A stretch of DNA of 64,000 nucleotides from Falsibacillus albus. GTDB taxonomy: Bacteria; Bacillota; Bacilli; Bacillales; DSM-25281. Every line of letters begins with the position of its first letter. Within the stretch, counting starts at the first letter, position 1. Location: contig NZ_RCVZ01000014.1 of assembly GCF_003668575.1 (NCBI RefSeq), positions 1-64,000 of the forward strand. Reading direction: 5' to 3'. The notes under the pieces were generated by a model that was not told the DNA's origin, ran no database searches, and worked only from the letters and a program-made list of their open reading frames with translations. Position numbers and translations under genes: made by a program. Below are positions 53,866 through 63,981 of this stretch, one piece after another.

Positions 53866-53911
53866 CCAGCCCTGCCCCTTTGGTGACAGGCACCGGGGGG
53901 TGGGGCTGTCA
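53866..53911 (+). terminator. Terminator of fadF with conserved tip
   Basis: AGCCCTGCCCC ... GGTG, loop ACAGG, CACC ... GGGGTGGGGCTG. The T run is weak (GTCAAAT), so read-through is possible. Confidence 0.65.
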
Positions 53912-54003
53912 AATACAATTGAATGTGTAGTAGGATGTGAAAATGTTTGAATTTTTTATAAAATATTTCAATTCCTACTATTTTTCTTGTAGAATAGAAG
54001 TAT

Positions 54004-54075
54004 ATGAAGCGTTTTCAATATGGGGGCAATTTGTCCCTTTCTTTTTTAACCTATGTCGAGCGAGCGTTCAGTCAA
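54004..54075. promoter_or_regulatory. Operator candidate upstream of the thiolase
   Basis: On the minus strand, 54054-54075 reads TTGACTGAACGCTCGCTCGA..., which shares 16 of 22 positions with the fadF promoter/operator (TTGACTGAATGCTCATTCAT...). TGAAGCGTTTTCA (54005-54017) resembles a cre site with one base lost. No convincing -10 element is seen in the forward direction. Confidence 0.45.
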
Positions 54076-54132
54076 GATTTTGTAAGCGTTTACCTAAAGT
54101 GTGTTTAATGACAGGAAAAGGAGAGATTCTTT

Positions 54133-55323
54133 ATGGGGAAAACAGTCATTATCAGCGGTGCACGTACACCATTCGGAAAGTTGGGGGGCGGCTTGAGTTC
54201 CATGACCGCATCTGAACTGGGCGGCATCACGGTCGCAGAATCATTGAAAAGAGCTGGGGTACAGCCTGATCAAGTGGAGGAAGTCATCTTGGGTTCGGTG
54301 CTCCAAGGCGGCCAGGGACAGATCCCTTCCAGACAGGCTGCGCGCCATGCCGGGTTGCCGTGGGAAGTAAAGACGGAAACGATCAATAAAGTCTGCGCAT
54401 CCGGAATGAGGAGCGTCACATTGGCGGATCAAATCATTCGTGCGGGCGATGGCGAAGTGATCGTGGCAGGCGGAATGGAATCGATGTCCAATGCGCCATA
54501 TGTTCTTCCGAAAGCGAGATGGGGCTTCAGGATGGGTGACTCAACGGTGAAGGATTTAATGATTCACGATGGATTGACTTGCTCATTTAATGGGGTACAT
54601 ATGGGCACCTATGGGAATTCGACGGCAAGAGAGTTTGAGATTACGAGAGAGCAGCAGGACGAATGGGCGCTTAGAAGCCATCAGCGTGCGGTCAAGGCGA
54701 TGGAAGAAGGTGTTTTTGCCGAGGAAATCGTACCTGTCAGCATTCCGCAAAGAAAAGGCGATCCGATTGTCGTAAGCCAGGATGAGGCGCCAAGAAAGGA
54801 TACATCGATTGAAAAGCTTGCGAAGCTTTCATCCGTGTTCGACCACGATGGGACCATCACGGCAGGGAATGCCCCTGGTGTCAATGACGGGGCGGCAGCG
54901 ATGCTGTTGATGAGCGAGGAAAGGGCAGCGAAGGAAGGAAAGACGCCACTAGCGACAATTTTGGCACATACTGCCCTCGCGGTGGAAGCAAAGGACTTCC
55001 CGCAGACCCCAGGACTTGTCATCAATGAGCTTTTGAAGAAAACAGGTAAATCATTGGATGAAATCGATTTGTTTGAAATCAATGAAGCATTTGCAGCGGT
55101 TTCCTTGGCAAGCAGCAAAATTGCCGGGCTTGACCCGGAGAAAGTGAATGTCAATGGCGGGGCAATAGCATTGGGGCATCCGATCGGTGCATCTGGAGCA
55201 CGCATTATATTGACGCTTGCCTATGAGCTGAAAAGACGCGGCGGCGGATTCGGAATCGCAGCGATTTGCAGCGGCGGCGGCCAGGGAGATGCCATCATGA
55301 TTGAGGTTCCGAAGTCGGAGTGA
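54133..55323 (+). CDS. Acetyl-CoA C-acetyltransferase (thiolase)
   Basis: Thiolase of 396 residues catalysing the condensation or cleavage of acetoacetyl-CoA or 3-ketoacyl-CoA. The nucleophile Cys is in [11 protein letters not shown] (near 90). The second active-site region is [11 protein letters not shown], and the third [16 protein letters not shown] precedes ATG 54133. First gene of the cluster thiolase, hbd, two acyl-CoA dehydrogenases, tetR and icmF. This order resembles mmgABC of B. subtilis, so mmgA is a possible name. Confidence 0.93.
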   Translation: MGKTVIISGARTPFGKLGGGLSSMTASELGGITVAESLKRAGVQPDQVEEVILGSVLQGGQGQIPSRQAARHAGLPWEVKTETINKVCASGMRSVTLADQIIRAGDGEVIVAGGMESMSNAPYVLPKARWGFRMGDSTVKDLMIHDGLTCSFNGVHMGTYGNSTAREFEITREQQDEWALRSHQRAVKAMEEGVFAEEIVPVSIPQRKGDPIVVSQDEAPRKDTSIEKLAKLSSVFDHDGTITAGNAPGVNDGAAAMLLMSEERAAKEGKTPLATILAHTALAVEAKDFPQTPGLVINELLKKTGKSLDEIDLFEINEAFAAVSLASSKIAGLDPEKVNVNGGAIALGHPIGASGARIILTLAYELKRRGGGFGIAAICSGGGQGDAIMIEVPKSE

Positions 55324-55402
55324 GCCTGGATTTTGAATCGAATTTTAATAAATGAGTCTTGCTTGGAAAAAAAGCATGACCAAAGGAAGTTATCGAAAAA
55401 GG

Positions 55403-55443
55403 CGTTGATTGGAGCAGAAGGTGCGAGAGGCGCCGAAATCAAC
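55403..55443. repeat. Minimal family A repeat between thiolase and hbd
   Basis: GTTGATTGGAGCAGAAGG, TGCGAGAGGCGC, CGAAATCAAC: both middle arms and almost nothing between them. Shortest near-complete copy. Confidence 0.7.
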
Positions 55444-55510
55444 CTTGAACAGCCTATATGAAAATAACCTTTGAAAAACGTGTACCACTACCATTGGGGA
55501 GGAAGACAAA

Positions 55511-56362
55511 ATGAATATCAAAAAAGTGATGGTCATCGGTGCCGGTCAAATGGGCTCCGGAATCGCGCAAGTCTGTGCACAGGCCGGCTATTCGGTCATT
55601 TTGAATGATTTAAAAGAGGAATTCCTGGAGCGGGGAATGGGAGTCATTACGAAGAACCTTTCCCGCAGCGTGGAAAAGGGACGCATGACCGAGGATGAAA
55701 AGAATGCCGCAATATCCAATCTGACGAAGTCGACGGATCTGCAGGATGCCGAAAACGTGGATATCGTGATCGAAGCCGCAGTTGAAAACATGGAGATCAA
55801 AACGAAGATCTTCGCACAGCTCGATGAAATAGCACCAGCCCATGCCATCCTTGCATCGAATACATCGTCACTGCCGATCACTGAAATAGCGGCAGCAACC
55901 AAGCGGCAAGAACAAGTCATCGGTATGCACTTCATGAATCCGGTGCCGGTCATGAAGCTTGTCGAAATCATCCGCGGCCTTGCGACGACGGATGAAGTAT
56001 ATCAGGCCATCGAGGACATGACGAAGTCGCTTAAAAAAGTACCTGTGGAAGTGAACGACTTTCCGGGCTTCGTCTCCAACCGCATCTTGATGCCGATGAT
56101 CAACGAAGCCATCTACACGTTGTATGAAGGAGTCGCAACCGTGGAGGCGATCGACGAAGTGATGAAGCTCGGCATGAACCATCCGATGGGGCCGCTCACA
56201 TTGGCTGATTTTATCGGACTCGATACGTGCCTGTACATCATGGAGACGCTTCATGAAGGCTTCGGGGACGACAAATACCGTCCATGCCCGCTCCTGCGCA
56301 AATATGTCAAAGCCGGCTGGATCGGGAAAAAATCGGGCAGAGGATTCTATAGCTACAGCTAA
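55511..56362 (+). CDS. 3-hydroxybutyryl-CoA dehydrogenase
   Basis: NAD-dependent 3-hydroxyacyl-CoA dehydrogenase of 283 residues. The dinucleotide motif [11 protein letters not shown] is at 9-19, the catalytic His in [15 protein letters not shown] and the C-terminal domain signature in [22 protein letters not shown] precedes ATG 55511. It oxidises the product of an enoyl-CoA hydratase, which is not encoded in the window. Named hbd or mmgB in relatives. Confidence 0.94.
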   Translation: MNIKKVMVIGAGQMGSGIAQVCAQAGYSVILNDLKEEFLERGMGVITKNLSRSVEKGRMTEDEKNAAISNLTKSTDLQDAENVDIVIEAAVENMEIKTKIFAQLDEIAPAHAILASNTSSLPITEIAAATKRQEQVIGMHFMNPVPVMKLVEIIRGLATTDEVYQAIEDMTKSLKKVPVEVNDFPGFVSNRILMPMINEAIYTLYEGVATVEAIDEVMKLGMNHPMGPLTLADFIGLDTCLYIMETLHEGFGDDKYRPCPLLRKYVKAGWIGKKSGRGFYSYS

Positions 56363-56408
56363 GCGTTAGCTGGCGTACGGGTCGTGTAAAGGTGAGTCGA
56401 ATGGTGTC

Positions 56409-56530
56409 GATTGGCCGATATCTACTCCATTTTGGCTGATATATCAAAAAAACGGCTGATATATTATCGAATTTGGCTGATATATTAAAAAATTGACCGA
56501 TAAATCTACTATTTTGGCCGATATCCGAAC
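56409..56530. repeat. Short tandem array of GGCYGATATATC units (copy 2)
   Basis: Six units of 20-22 nt: TTGGCCGATATC, TTGGCTGATATATC, CGGCTGATATAT, TTGGCTGATATAT, TGACCGATAAATC, TTGGCCGATATCC, each with an AT-rich or variable tail. The left edge GGTGTCGATTGGCCGATAT matches the edge of the array at 419-511. It lies between hbd and the first acyl-CoA dehydrogenase. Confidence 0.8.
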
Positions 56531-56679
56531 TCAATCAGATCAATCCAACTTGAAATGGCTGATTTCGAGACTAAAATGAGGATCTTTTCACCAAATTGAT
56601 CCAAGCCCGTTTAAAAAGATAAAAAAACGAACAAAGGGATGTTGCGTCACCAAGCTTGTCAGCAACAGGAGGGAGAAAC

Positions 56680-57816
56680 ATGGATTTACGATTAACAGAA
56701 GAGCAGAACATGATGCGGAAAATGGTCCGTGATTTTGCTGAAACGGAAATAGCTCCATTCGTTGAAAGAATGGAGGCAGGGGAATTTCCGCGGGACATCA
56801 TCAAGAAGATGGCTGGATTGGGCCTGATGGGAATCACGTCGCCTGAAAAATACGGCGGCGCGGAAATGGATTTCCTCTCATACATCATCGCGATCCATGA
56901 ATTGTCAAAAGTCAGTGCGACTGTCGGGGTCATCCTTTCCGTCCACACATCGGTCTGCACGAATCCGATCCTATATTTCGGAACGGAAGAACAGAAGCAA
57001 AAGTATGTCACCAAGCTTGCGTCAGGTGAATATTTAGGGGCATTTTGCCTGACGGAACCGAGCTCGGGATCGGATGCTGCCAGTCTTAAATCAAGGGCAG
57101 TAAAAAAAGATGATCATTATATCATCAACGGCTCGAAGGTGTTCATCACCAATGGGGGAGAAGCCGATGTGTACATCGTGTTCGCTTTGACGAATAGAGA
57201 GGAAGGCAGCAAGGGGATATCCGCATTTATCGTGGAAAAAGGCACCCCGGGACTTGTGATCGGAAAAGATGAGCATAAGATGGGGTTATATGGATCACGT
57301 ACGGTTCAGCTCACCTTTGAAGATATGAAAGTACCAGTGGAAAACCTCCTCGGTAATGAAGGGGAAGGCTTTAGGATCGCGATGGCCAATCTCGATGTCG
57401 GACGGATCGGAATTGCGGCGCAAGCGTTGGGGATCGCGGATGCCGCATTTGAAAAATCCGTTGAATATGCGAAGGAACGCCAGCAATTCGGTAAGCCGAT
57501 CGCTGCCCAACAAGGGATCGGCTTCAAACTCGCGGACATGGCAACGAGCGTGGAAGGGGCAAGACTCTTAGTCTATCAGGCTGCAGAACTTCGGGCAAAA
57601 GGCGAGCCATGCGGCAAGGAAGCTTCGATGGCCAAACTGTTTGCATCAAGGGCGGCTGTCGAGGTATCCACAGAAGCAATCCAGGTGTTTGGAGGCTACG
57701 GATACACGAAGGAATACCCGGTGGAAAGGTACTTCCGGGACGCTAAAATTACGGAAATCTATGAAGGAACAAGTGAGATACAACGGATCGTTGTATCGAA
57801 GCACTTATTGAGATAA
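56680..57816 (+). CDS. Acyl-CoA dehydrogenase (first copy)
   Basis: FAD enzyme of 378 residues oxidising acyl-CoA to 2-enoyl-CoA. Motifs: CLTEPSSGSDAASLKS (substrate and FAD contact), [31 protein letters not shown], and the catalytic Glu in YEGTSEIQRIV near the C terminus. ATG 56680 follows CAGGAGGGAG. It is about 55-60 % alike by eye to the next gene, with a different N-terminal region. Chain-length preference unknown; mmgC-like. Confidence 0.92.
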   Translation: MDLRLTEEQNMMRKMVRDFAETEIAPFVERMEAGEFPRDIIKKMAGLGLMGITSPEKYGGAEMDFLSYIIAIHELSKVSATVGVILSVHTSVCTNPILYFGTEEQKQKYVTKLASGEYLGAFCLTEPSSGSDAASLKSRAVKKDDHYIINGSKVFITNGGEADVYIVFALTNREEGSKGISAFIVEKGTPGLVIGKDEHKMGLYGSRTVQLTFEDMKVPVENLLGNEGEGFRIAMANLDVGRIGIAAQALGIADAAFEKSVEYAKERQQFGKPIAAQQGIGFKLADMATSVEGARLLVYQAAELRAKGEPCGKEASMAKLFASRAAVEVSTEAIQVFGGYGYTKEYPVERYFRDAKITEIYEGTSEIQRIVVSKHLLR

Positions 57817-57820
57817 GCTG

Positions 57821-58000
57821 TTTTCGCAAAGATTGTGATGTTGATTGGAGCAGCAGGTGCGAGACTACTGAGGGATTAGCCGGTCAGGTGAGACCCCGCA
57901 TGCGGAAGCCGAGCAGGCTCACCGCACGCCCCTCGGAAAACGAGCGTCCTGCCGTGGAAATCCAACTTGCCAACCTTGATGAATAGCAACAACTTTATGA
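57821..58000. repeat. Family A repeat between the acyl-CoA dehydrogenases
   Basis: TTCGCAAAGATTGTGATG and ATGAATAGCAACAACTTTATG outer arms; TTGATTGGAGCAGCAGG and GTGGAAATCCAAC middle arms; GTGAGACCCCGC and GCTCACCGCACGCCCCTCGG inside. The TTCGAT module is absent. Confidence 0.85.
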
Positions 58001-58062
58001 ATAGAGCCTTTAAATAAACCAACTGCAAGAATAATAGATTCTAAACATACGGAGGAATGGTC

Positions 58063-59202
58063 ATGAATTTTCGATTATCAGAAGAACACGAAATGCTTAG
58101 AAAAATGGTCCGCGATTTTGCCGTGAATGAAGTGGCACCGACTGCTGCTGAAAGAGATGAAGAAGAACGCTTCGACCGTGAAATCTTTGACAAAATGGCC
58201 GAGCTTGGCTTGACGGGGATTCCTTGGCCGGAAGAATACGGAGGCATCGGCTTTGATTATTTGGCTTACTGCATTGCAGTCGAGGAATTGTCGCGTGTGT
58301 GCGCATCGACAGGAGTGACGCTTTCGGCGCACACTTCCTTAGCGGGGTGGCCGATTTATAAGTTCGGTTCAGAAGAGCAAAAGCAAAAATATTTAAGGCC
58401 GATGGCGCAAGGTGAAAAAATCGGTGCTTACGGATTGACGGAGCCGGGTTCAGGATCGGATGCAGGCGGAATGAGAACAACGGCGCGTGAAGACGGGGAT
58501 CATTACATTTTAAACGGTTCAAAAATCTTCATCACAAATGGCGGAATTGCCGATATTTATGTCGTGTTCGCTTTGACAGATCCATCCCAAAGACAGCGCG
58601 GGACAACAGCATTCATCATTGAAAGCGGCTTTGAAGGATTTTCAGTAGGGAAAAAAGAAAAGAAGCTCGGAATCCGTTCCTCTCCGACAACCGAAATTAT
58701 TTTTGAAGACTGCCGCGTGCCGAAAGAAAACATCTTGGGAGAAGTAGGGGAAGGCTTCAAAATTGCCATGATGACACTGGATGGTGGACGCAACGGCATT
58801 GCAGCCCAAGCGGTCGGCATCGCACAAGGCGCCCTTGATGCATCAGTCAATTATGCCAAGGAACGCCAGCAATTCGGCAAACCGATCGCTGCGAATCAAG
58901 GCATTTCTTTCAAACTGGCTGACATGGCGACAGGCATAGAAGCATCAAGATTATTGACCTACCAAGCAGCGTGGCTTGAATCTGAAGGGCTTCCATACGG
59001 AAAAGAATCGGCGATGTCGAAGCTCCTTGCAGGCGATACAGCCATGAAGGTGACGACAGAAGCCGTTCAAGTATTCGGCGGCTACGGCTATACAAAGGAC
59101 TACCCGGTCGAACGCTTCATGCGAGACGCGAAAATCACGCAAATCTACGAAGGCACACAAGAAATCCAACGCCTGGTCATCTCAAGAATGCTGACGAAAT
59201 AG
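58063..59202 (+). CDS. acdA: Acyl-CoA dehydrogenase (second copy)
   Basis: FAD acyl-CoA dehydrogenase of 379 residues. Motifs: [51 protein letters not shown] and the catalytic Glu in [14 protein letters not shown] 58063 lies 7 nt after GGAGG; a frame two codons longer is possible. Its similarity to the short-chain/butyryl group and its position suggest AcdA. Electrons would go through ETF to FadF. Confidence 0.92.
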   Translation: MNFRLSEEHEMLRKMVRDFAVNEVAPTAAERDEEERFDREIFDKMAELGLTGIPWPEEYGGIGFDYLAYCIAVEELSRVCASTGVTLSAHTSLAGWPIYKFGSEEQKQKYLRPMAQGEKIGAYGLTEPGSGSDAGGMRTTAREDGDHYILNGSKIFITNGGIADIYVVFALTDPSQRQRGTTAFIIESGFEGFSVGKKEKKLGIRSSPTTEIIFEDCRVPKENILGEVGEGFKIAMMTLDGGRNGIAAQAVGIAQGALDASVNYAKERQQFGKPIAANQGISFKLADMATGIEASRLLTYQAAWLESEGLPYGKESAMSKLLAGDTAMKVTTEAVQVFGGYGYTKDYPVERFMRDAKITQIYEGTQEIQRLVISRMLTK

Positions 59203-59597
59203 AAAAGCGGAGGGACCCTTCTTATCGCCGTTTAAGCTGGACTGACCCGAGTGAGATAAAGGAAACACAAAGGCGCTAGCCTTTGATGTTGACTTATCGT
59301 AGACGAGGGGAGGGAAGCTTACTAGGCGATAGGGTCCCGGAGCTAGACAAATAGAAAAGCGGAGCCGGCTTGATCAGAGGCGAAGAGATTAAAAGGAACA
59401 AAGGCTAATTTCGCCACGTCCTGTGGCAACGCCTTTGCTAGTACTTCCTGTACGTCGGAGATAAAGGAAACACGATGAGCGTCAGCGAATCGATGTTGAC
59501 TTATCGTAGACACGATGAGGGAAATCTCACAGCCTCTAGCCGGTGGAGCTAGACAAGTAGAAAAGCGGAGGCAGCTAGCCCAGAGGCGATGATCGAA
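59203..59597. repeat. Tandem family B hairpin repeats
   Basis: Unit 1 (about 59203-59347) opens AGAAAAGCGGAGGGACCC and closes GGGTCCCGGAGCTAGACAA. Unit 2 (about 59348-59560) opens AGAAAAGCGGAGCCGGCTTG and closes GCCTCTAGCCGGTGGAGCTA. A third start follows and runs into a family A copy. Each unit's ends pair with each other, not with the other unit's. GACTTATCGTAGAC is common to both. Confidence 0.85.
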
Positions 59598-59771
59598 GCG
59601 GGAGGTGCGAGATTCCGGAGGGATAAGCGGTCCAGGTGAGACCCCACAGCGAAGCGAGGAAAACTTCGGCGGATGTTCGATTAAGTTCGGCACGTCCCTG
59701 TGCCAACATCGAACGACCTCACTTCCTGTGAGGCCACTCGGAAAGCATGCAACCTGCAGCGGCAATCCACT
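59591..59771. repeat. Family A repeat fused to family B units
   Basis: GATCGAAGCGGGAGGTGCGAG, GTGAGACCCCACAGCGAAGCG, the inner TTCGATTAAGTTCGGCAC / GTGCCAACATCGAAC module, CTCACTTCCTGTGAGG, CTGCAGCGGCAATCCAC. With 59203-59597 it forms a ~570-nt gene-free repeat island between acdA and tetR. Confidence 0.85.
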
Positions 59772-60013
59772 GTCATCAAGTTTTGGCACCTAGCAAAAAA
59801 ACAAAATGAAAAAAGCCTTTCGAAATCAGTCAAAAACAAACAGGGGTATGTTTCGATATATAGATAGCAGCATCGTAAGAACAAAGGGAATGGATGGGAC
59901 GACGAACAAAAAGAAGCTTTTAGATGTTAGTCAAGGTGAACGGATCCGGAGACGAAGTTGGGGGACTTCGTCTTGTCCTGAAGGGAGAAAAGAAAGCAGA
60001 GGCGGTCGATATT

Positions 60014-60667
60014 TTGAATAAAAAACGAGAAGTCCATGCTTCCGTCAAGGATGAACGCCTGGTCATGAAAAGAAGGGATCAGATGATAAGAGGCGCAGTT
60101 TCTCTTTTTAAGAAAAAGGGATTCCACCGCACGACAACAAGAGAAATTGCCCGCGCGGCCGGCTTCAGCATCGGTACTTTATATGAATATATCCGGACGA
60201 AGGAAGATGTGCTTTATTTGGTCTGCGACAGCATCTATGATCAAGTCCGCGACAGGCTGCTCGGGATGGATACGAGCCAGGGGACACTCGAGAGCCTGAA
60301 GCTTGGCATCGCCTACTATTTTAAAATCATGGATGAAATGCAGGATGAAGTGCTCGTCATGTATCAGGAAGTAAAATCGCTGACAAAGGACGCTTTGCCA
60401 TATGTATTGAAGAAAGAGCTGGAAATGGTGGGGATGTTTGAATCACTCATCCGCAATTGTGTAACCAATGGTGAGTTGGAAATTCATCCGAATCATATTC
60501 ATATGCTTGCCCATAACATTTTCGTCCAAGGACAGATGTGGGGCTTTAGGAGATGGGCGCTCCGGAAGGAATGCTCGATTGAACAATATATAACCATTCA
60601 AACAGATTTATTGTTTTCAGGAATAAAGGGGTACCAAAAACCTGTTGGAACAGGAGGAGAACGATGA
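60014..60667 (+). CDS. TetR/AcrR regulator of the acyl-CoA cluster
   Basis: Regulator of 217 residues. The helix-turn-helix reads [30 protein letters not shown] (near 40-68); a helical ligand domain follows, expected to bind an acyl-CoA. The start is uncertain: TTG 60014 gives [17 protein letters not shown], which looks like the family start, while the open frame begins at 59924. Its stop overlaps the icmF start (ATGA), so both are made together. Likely targets are the operators near 51622 and 54054. Confidence 0.83.
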   Translation: MNKKREVHASVKDERLVMKRRDQMIRGAVSLFKKKGFHRTTTREIARAAGFSIGTLYEYIRTKEDVLYLVCDSIYDQVRDRLLGMDTSQGTLESLKLGIAYYFKIMDEMQDEVLVMYQEVKSLTKDALPYVLKKELEMVGMFESLIRNCVTNGELEIHPNHIHMLAHNIFVQGQMWGFRRWALRKECSIEQYITIQTDLLFSGIKGYQKPVGTGGER

Positions 60668-63600
60668 GTAACGTAGAGGTATATAAACCAAAGCATCATG
60701 TTCGGTTTGTGACGGCTTCAAGTTTATTCGACGGCCACGATGCATCCATCAACATTATGAGGAGGATCCTGCAGTCAAGCGGTGCAGAAGTCATCCATCT
60801 CGGGCACAACCGGTCTGTCGAAGAGGTTGTCCAGGCTGCGATTCATGAGGATGCCCAAGGGATTGCGATTTCTTCCTATCAAGGCGGTCACGTTGAGTAT
60901 TTTAAATATATGTATGACCTTTTGAAAGAAAAAGGGGCATCCCATATCCGCATATACGGCGGAGGCGGTGGGGTCATCATCCCGCGCGAAATCAAGGAGC
61001 TTCACGATTACGGCATTTCAGGGATCTTTTCGCCTGAGGATGGGAGAAACCTTGGCCTTCAAGGGATGATCAATAAAATGGTGGAGGAGTGCGACTATCC
61101 GACAGTCACAGATGACATCCGCCAGAAAATTGACGACTTGAAGGAGGGCAACGTTCCGACCATATCCAAACTGATTACCTTGGCGGAATATCAAATCGGC
61201 GATAATAAGGAGGCTGCCGCGGCGGCGGAATCCGTTTTTGCCGAAGTCCGTACACTCGCCAAGTCCGTTCCGGTTGTCGGGATTACCGGTACCGGAGGAG
61301 CGGGGAAAAGCTCTTTGACGGATGAGCTGATCCGTCGTTTTATCAACGAAATCCCCGACAAGAAAGTCGCGGTTCTGTCCATCGATCCGACGAAGCAAAA
61401 AACCGGTGGAGCGCTCCTTGGAGACCGGATCCGCATGAACGCCATTTCTTCCCCGCGTATTTACATGCGCAGCTTGGCAACAAGGGGATCGAAATCCGAG
61501 CTGTCGCTTGCGATCAAAGATGCCATCAGTGTCGTGAAAGCAGCTGACTATGATTTGGTCATCGTTGAAACGAGCGGGATCGGCCAGGGCGATGCAGAAA
61601 TCACGGACATCTGCGACCTTTCGATGTATGTGATGACGAGTGAATTCGGTGCACCGTCACAGCTGGAAAAAATCGATATGATCGATTTCGCAGATCTGAT
61701 CGTCATCAATAAGTTTGAACGAAAAGGTTCTGAGGATGCAAAGAGCCAGGTGCAAAAGCAATATCAGCGCAGTCATATGCTGTTCGACAAGGACCTTGGC
61801 GATATGCCGGTATACGGCACGATTGCCAGCCAGTTCAACGATCCGGGGACAAATGCTTTATTTGCAGCCTTGGTGGAAAAAATAAATGAGAAGGTCGGCC
61901 TTGATTGGAATGTCCCTTTCTCTAAAAATGTCAAAGTGGAAAAACAGAATGTCATCATCCCGAACAATAGACGCTACTATTTAAGGGAGATTTCCGATAC
62001 TGTCCGGAACTACCATAAGGATGCCGAGGAGCAAGTACGGCTTGCCCGGAAAATGTTCCAGCTGGAGGGTGCCATTTCTGCAGTAAATGAGAAGGAAACC
62101 AACAGTGAAATCGCGGCTTCGCTTGAGGCGCTGAAAAAAGATGTCCAGGAGAAATTGACGCCACAATCGAAAAAGGTGCTGAGCAGCTGGAAGGAATTAA
62201 AAGAAAAATACAGCGGCAAGGAATTCGTCACGAAAATCCGCGACAAGGAAATCGTGACGGAGCTGACGGTGAAAAGCTTGTCTGGCCTGGATATCCCGAA
62301 AGTATCCCTGCCGAAATATGAAGACTACGGCGAAATTCTTCGCTGGGTCTATAAAGAAAATGTACCGGGCTCATTCCCGTATACAGCAGGCGTATTCCCG
62401 TTCAAGCGCAAAGGAGAAGACCCGAAGCGCCAATTTGCGGGGGAAGGAACGCCGGAAAGGACGAATCGCCGTTTCCATTACTTATCCAAGGACGATGATG
62501 CGAAGCGATTGAGCACGGCGTTTGACTCCGTGACACTGTACGGGGAAGATCCCGATCACCGTCCGGATATTTATGGGAAGGTCGGCGAAAGCGGTGTCAG
62601 CATCTGTACGCTTGAGGATATGAATAAGCTGTACGCCGGATTCGATCTTTGCCATCCGTCGACGTCCGTATCGATGACGATCAATGGACCGGCGCCGATC
62701 ATTCTGGCGATGTTCATGAACACAGCGATTCAGCAGCAAATCGTCAAAAGAGAAGAAGAACTAGGGCGTTCCTTGAATGCCGAAGAGTTTGATGAAGTGA
62801 AGGCGATGACGCTGAAAACGGTCCGCGGCACGGTTCAGGCTGACATTTTAAAAGAAGATCAAGGTCAGAATACGTGCATCTTCTCAACAGAATTTGCGTT
62901 AAGGATGATGGGGGACATCCAGGACTACTTCATTGGAAATCAAGTAAGGAACTACTATTCCGTTTCCATTTCCGGTTACCATATCGCTGAAGCGGGTGCC
63001 AATCCGATTTCCCAATTGGCCTTTACTCTCGCAAATGGCTTTACGTATGTGGAATACTACTTGAGCAGAGGCATGAACATCGATGACTTCGCACCGAACT
63101 TGTCATTCTTCTTCTCAAACGGACTCGATCCGGAATATACCGTGATCGGCCGTGTTGCCAGAAGGATTTGGGCAACCGTCATGAAAAACAAATATGGTGC
63201 GAATGAGCGCAGCCAAAAGCTGAAGTATCATATTCAAACATCAGGGCGCTCACTGCACGCACAGGAAATCGACTTCAATGATATCCGCACGACGCTGCAG
63301 GCGTTGATGGCGCTCCAGGATAATTGCAACTCGCTCCACACGAATGCGTATGATGAAGCGATCACCACCCCGACGGAAGAATCGGTCCGCCGTGCGATGG
63401 CGATTCAAATGATCATTACGAAGGAGCATGGCTTATCGAAAAATGAAAACCCGCTGCAAGGATCATTCATCGTCGAAGAGCTGACAGACTTGGTCGAAGA
63501 AATGGTGCTGCAGGAATTCGAACGGATCAATGACCGCGGCGGTGTATTGGGTGCGATGGAAACGCAGTACCAGCGTGGAAAGATCCAGGAAGAGTCCATG

Positions 63601-63930
63601 TACTACGAAATGAAGAAGCATACGGGCGAACTGCCGATCATCGGGGTCAACACGTACTTGAATCCGAATCCGCCGTCCGAAGATGAAATGAACAGCATGG
63701 AATTGGCGCGTGCCACTAAAGAGGAAAAAGAAACACAAATCGAGAATCTGCGCTCCTTCCAAGAGGCGCATAAGGGCGAAACAGAAGCGGCAATCGCCAA
63801 ACTGAAGCAAACGGCTGTTTCAGGAGGCAATATTTTTGCTGAATTGATGGAAACCGTTAAGGTGGCCAGCCTTGGTCAAATCACCCGTGCCCTGTACGAA
63901 GTTGGGGGACAATACAGAAGGAACATGTAA
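60664..63930 (+). CDS. icmF: Fused isobutyryl-CoA mutase / G-protein chaperone IcmF
   Basis: Coenzyme B12 enzyme of 1088 residues interconverting isobutyryl-CoA and n-butyryl-CoA. Domains: an N-terminal B12-binding domain with FDGHDAS (D23, H25) and GGGGGVI; a MeaB-like GTPase with P-loop GTGGAGKSS (K215); and a mutase barrel from about 550, with [17 protein letters not shown] and [22 protein letters not shown]-type sequence near the substrate site. Full length and in frame. Terminated at 63948-63981. It links valine breakdown or branched-chain fatty acid supply with the butyryl-CoA dehydrogenases upstream. Confidence 0.95.
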   Translation: MSNVEVYKPKHHVRFVTASSLFDGHDASINIMRRILQSSGAEVIHLGHNRSVEEVVQAAIHEDAQGIAISSYQGGHVEYFKYMYDLLKEKGASHIRIYGGGGGVIIPREIKELHDYGISGIFSPEDGRNLGLQGMINKMVEECDYPTVTDDIRQKIDDLKEGNVPTISKLITLAEYQIGDNKEAAAAAESVFAEVRTLAKSVPVVGITGTGGAGKSSLTDELIRRFINEIPDKKVAVLSIDPTKQKTGGALLGDRIRMNAISSPRIYMRSLATRGSKSELSLAIKDAISVVKAADYDLVIVETSGIGQGDAEITDICDLSMYVMTSEFGAPSQLEKIDMIDFADLIVINKFERKGSEDAKSQVQKQYQRSHMLFDKDLGDMPVYGTIASQFNDPGTNALFAALVEKINEKVGLDWNVPFSKNVKVEKQNVIIPNNRRYYLREISDTVRNYHKDAEEQVRLARKMFQLEGAISAVNEKETNSEIAASLEALKKDVQEKLTPQSKKVLSSWKELKEKYSGKEFVTKIRDKEIVTELTVKSLSGLDIPKVSLPKYEDYGEILRWVYKENVPGSFPYTAGVFPFKRKGEDPKRQFAGEGTPERTNRRFHYLSKDDDAKRLSTAFDSVTLYGEDPDHRPDIYGKVGESGVSICTLEDMNKLYAGFDLCHPSTSVSMTINGPAPIILAMFMNTAIQQQIVKREEELGRSLNAEEFDEVKAMTLKTVRGTVQADILKEDQGQNTCIFSTEFALRMMGDIQDYFIGNQVRNYYSVSISGYHIAEAGANPISQLAFTLANGFTYVEYYLSRGMNIDDFAPNLSFFFSNGLDPEYTVIGRVARRIWATVMKNKYGANERSQKLKYHIQTSGRSLHAQEIDFNDIRTTLQALMALQDNCNSLHTNAYDEAITTPTEESVRRAMAIQMIITKEHGLSKNENPLQGSFIVEELTDLVEEMVLQEFERINDRGGVLGAMETQYQRGKIQEESMYYEMKKHTGELPIIGVNTYLNPNPPSEDEMNSMELARATKEEKETQIENLRSFQEAHKGETEAAIAKLKQTAVSGGNIFAELMETVKVASLGQITRALYEVGGQYRRNM

Positions 63931-63947
63931 GATCATTTAATTTGCCG

Positions 63948-63981
63948 GCTTGTGGAGGAATACGCTCCACAAGCTTTTTTT
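63948..63981 (+). terminator. Terminator of icmF
   Basis: GCTTGTGGAG pairs with CTCCACAAGC around GAATACG, followed by seven or more T. Confidence 0.93.
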
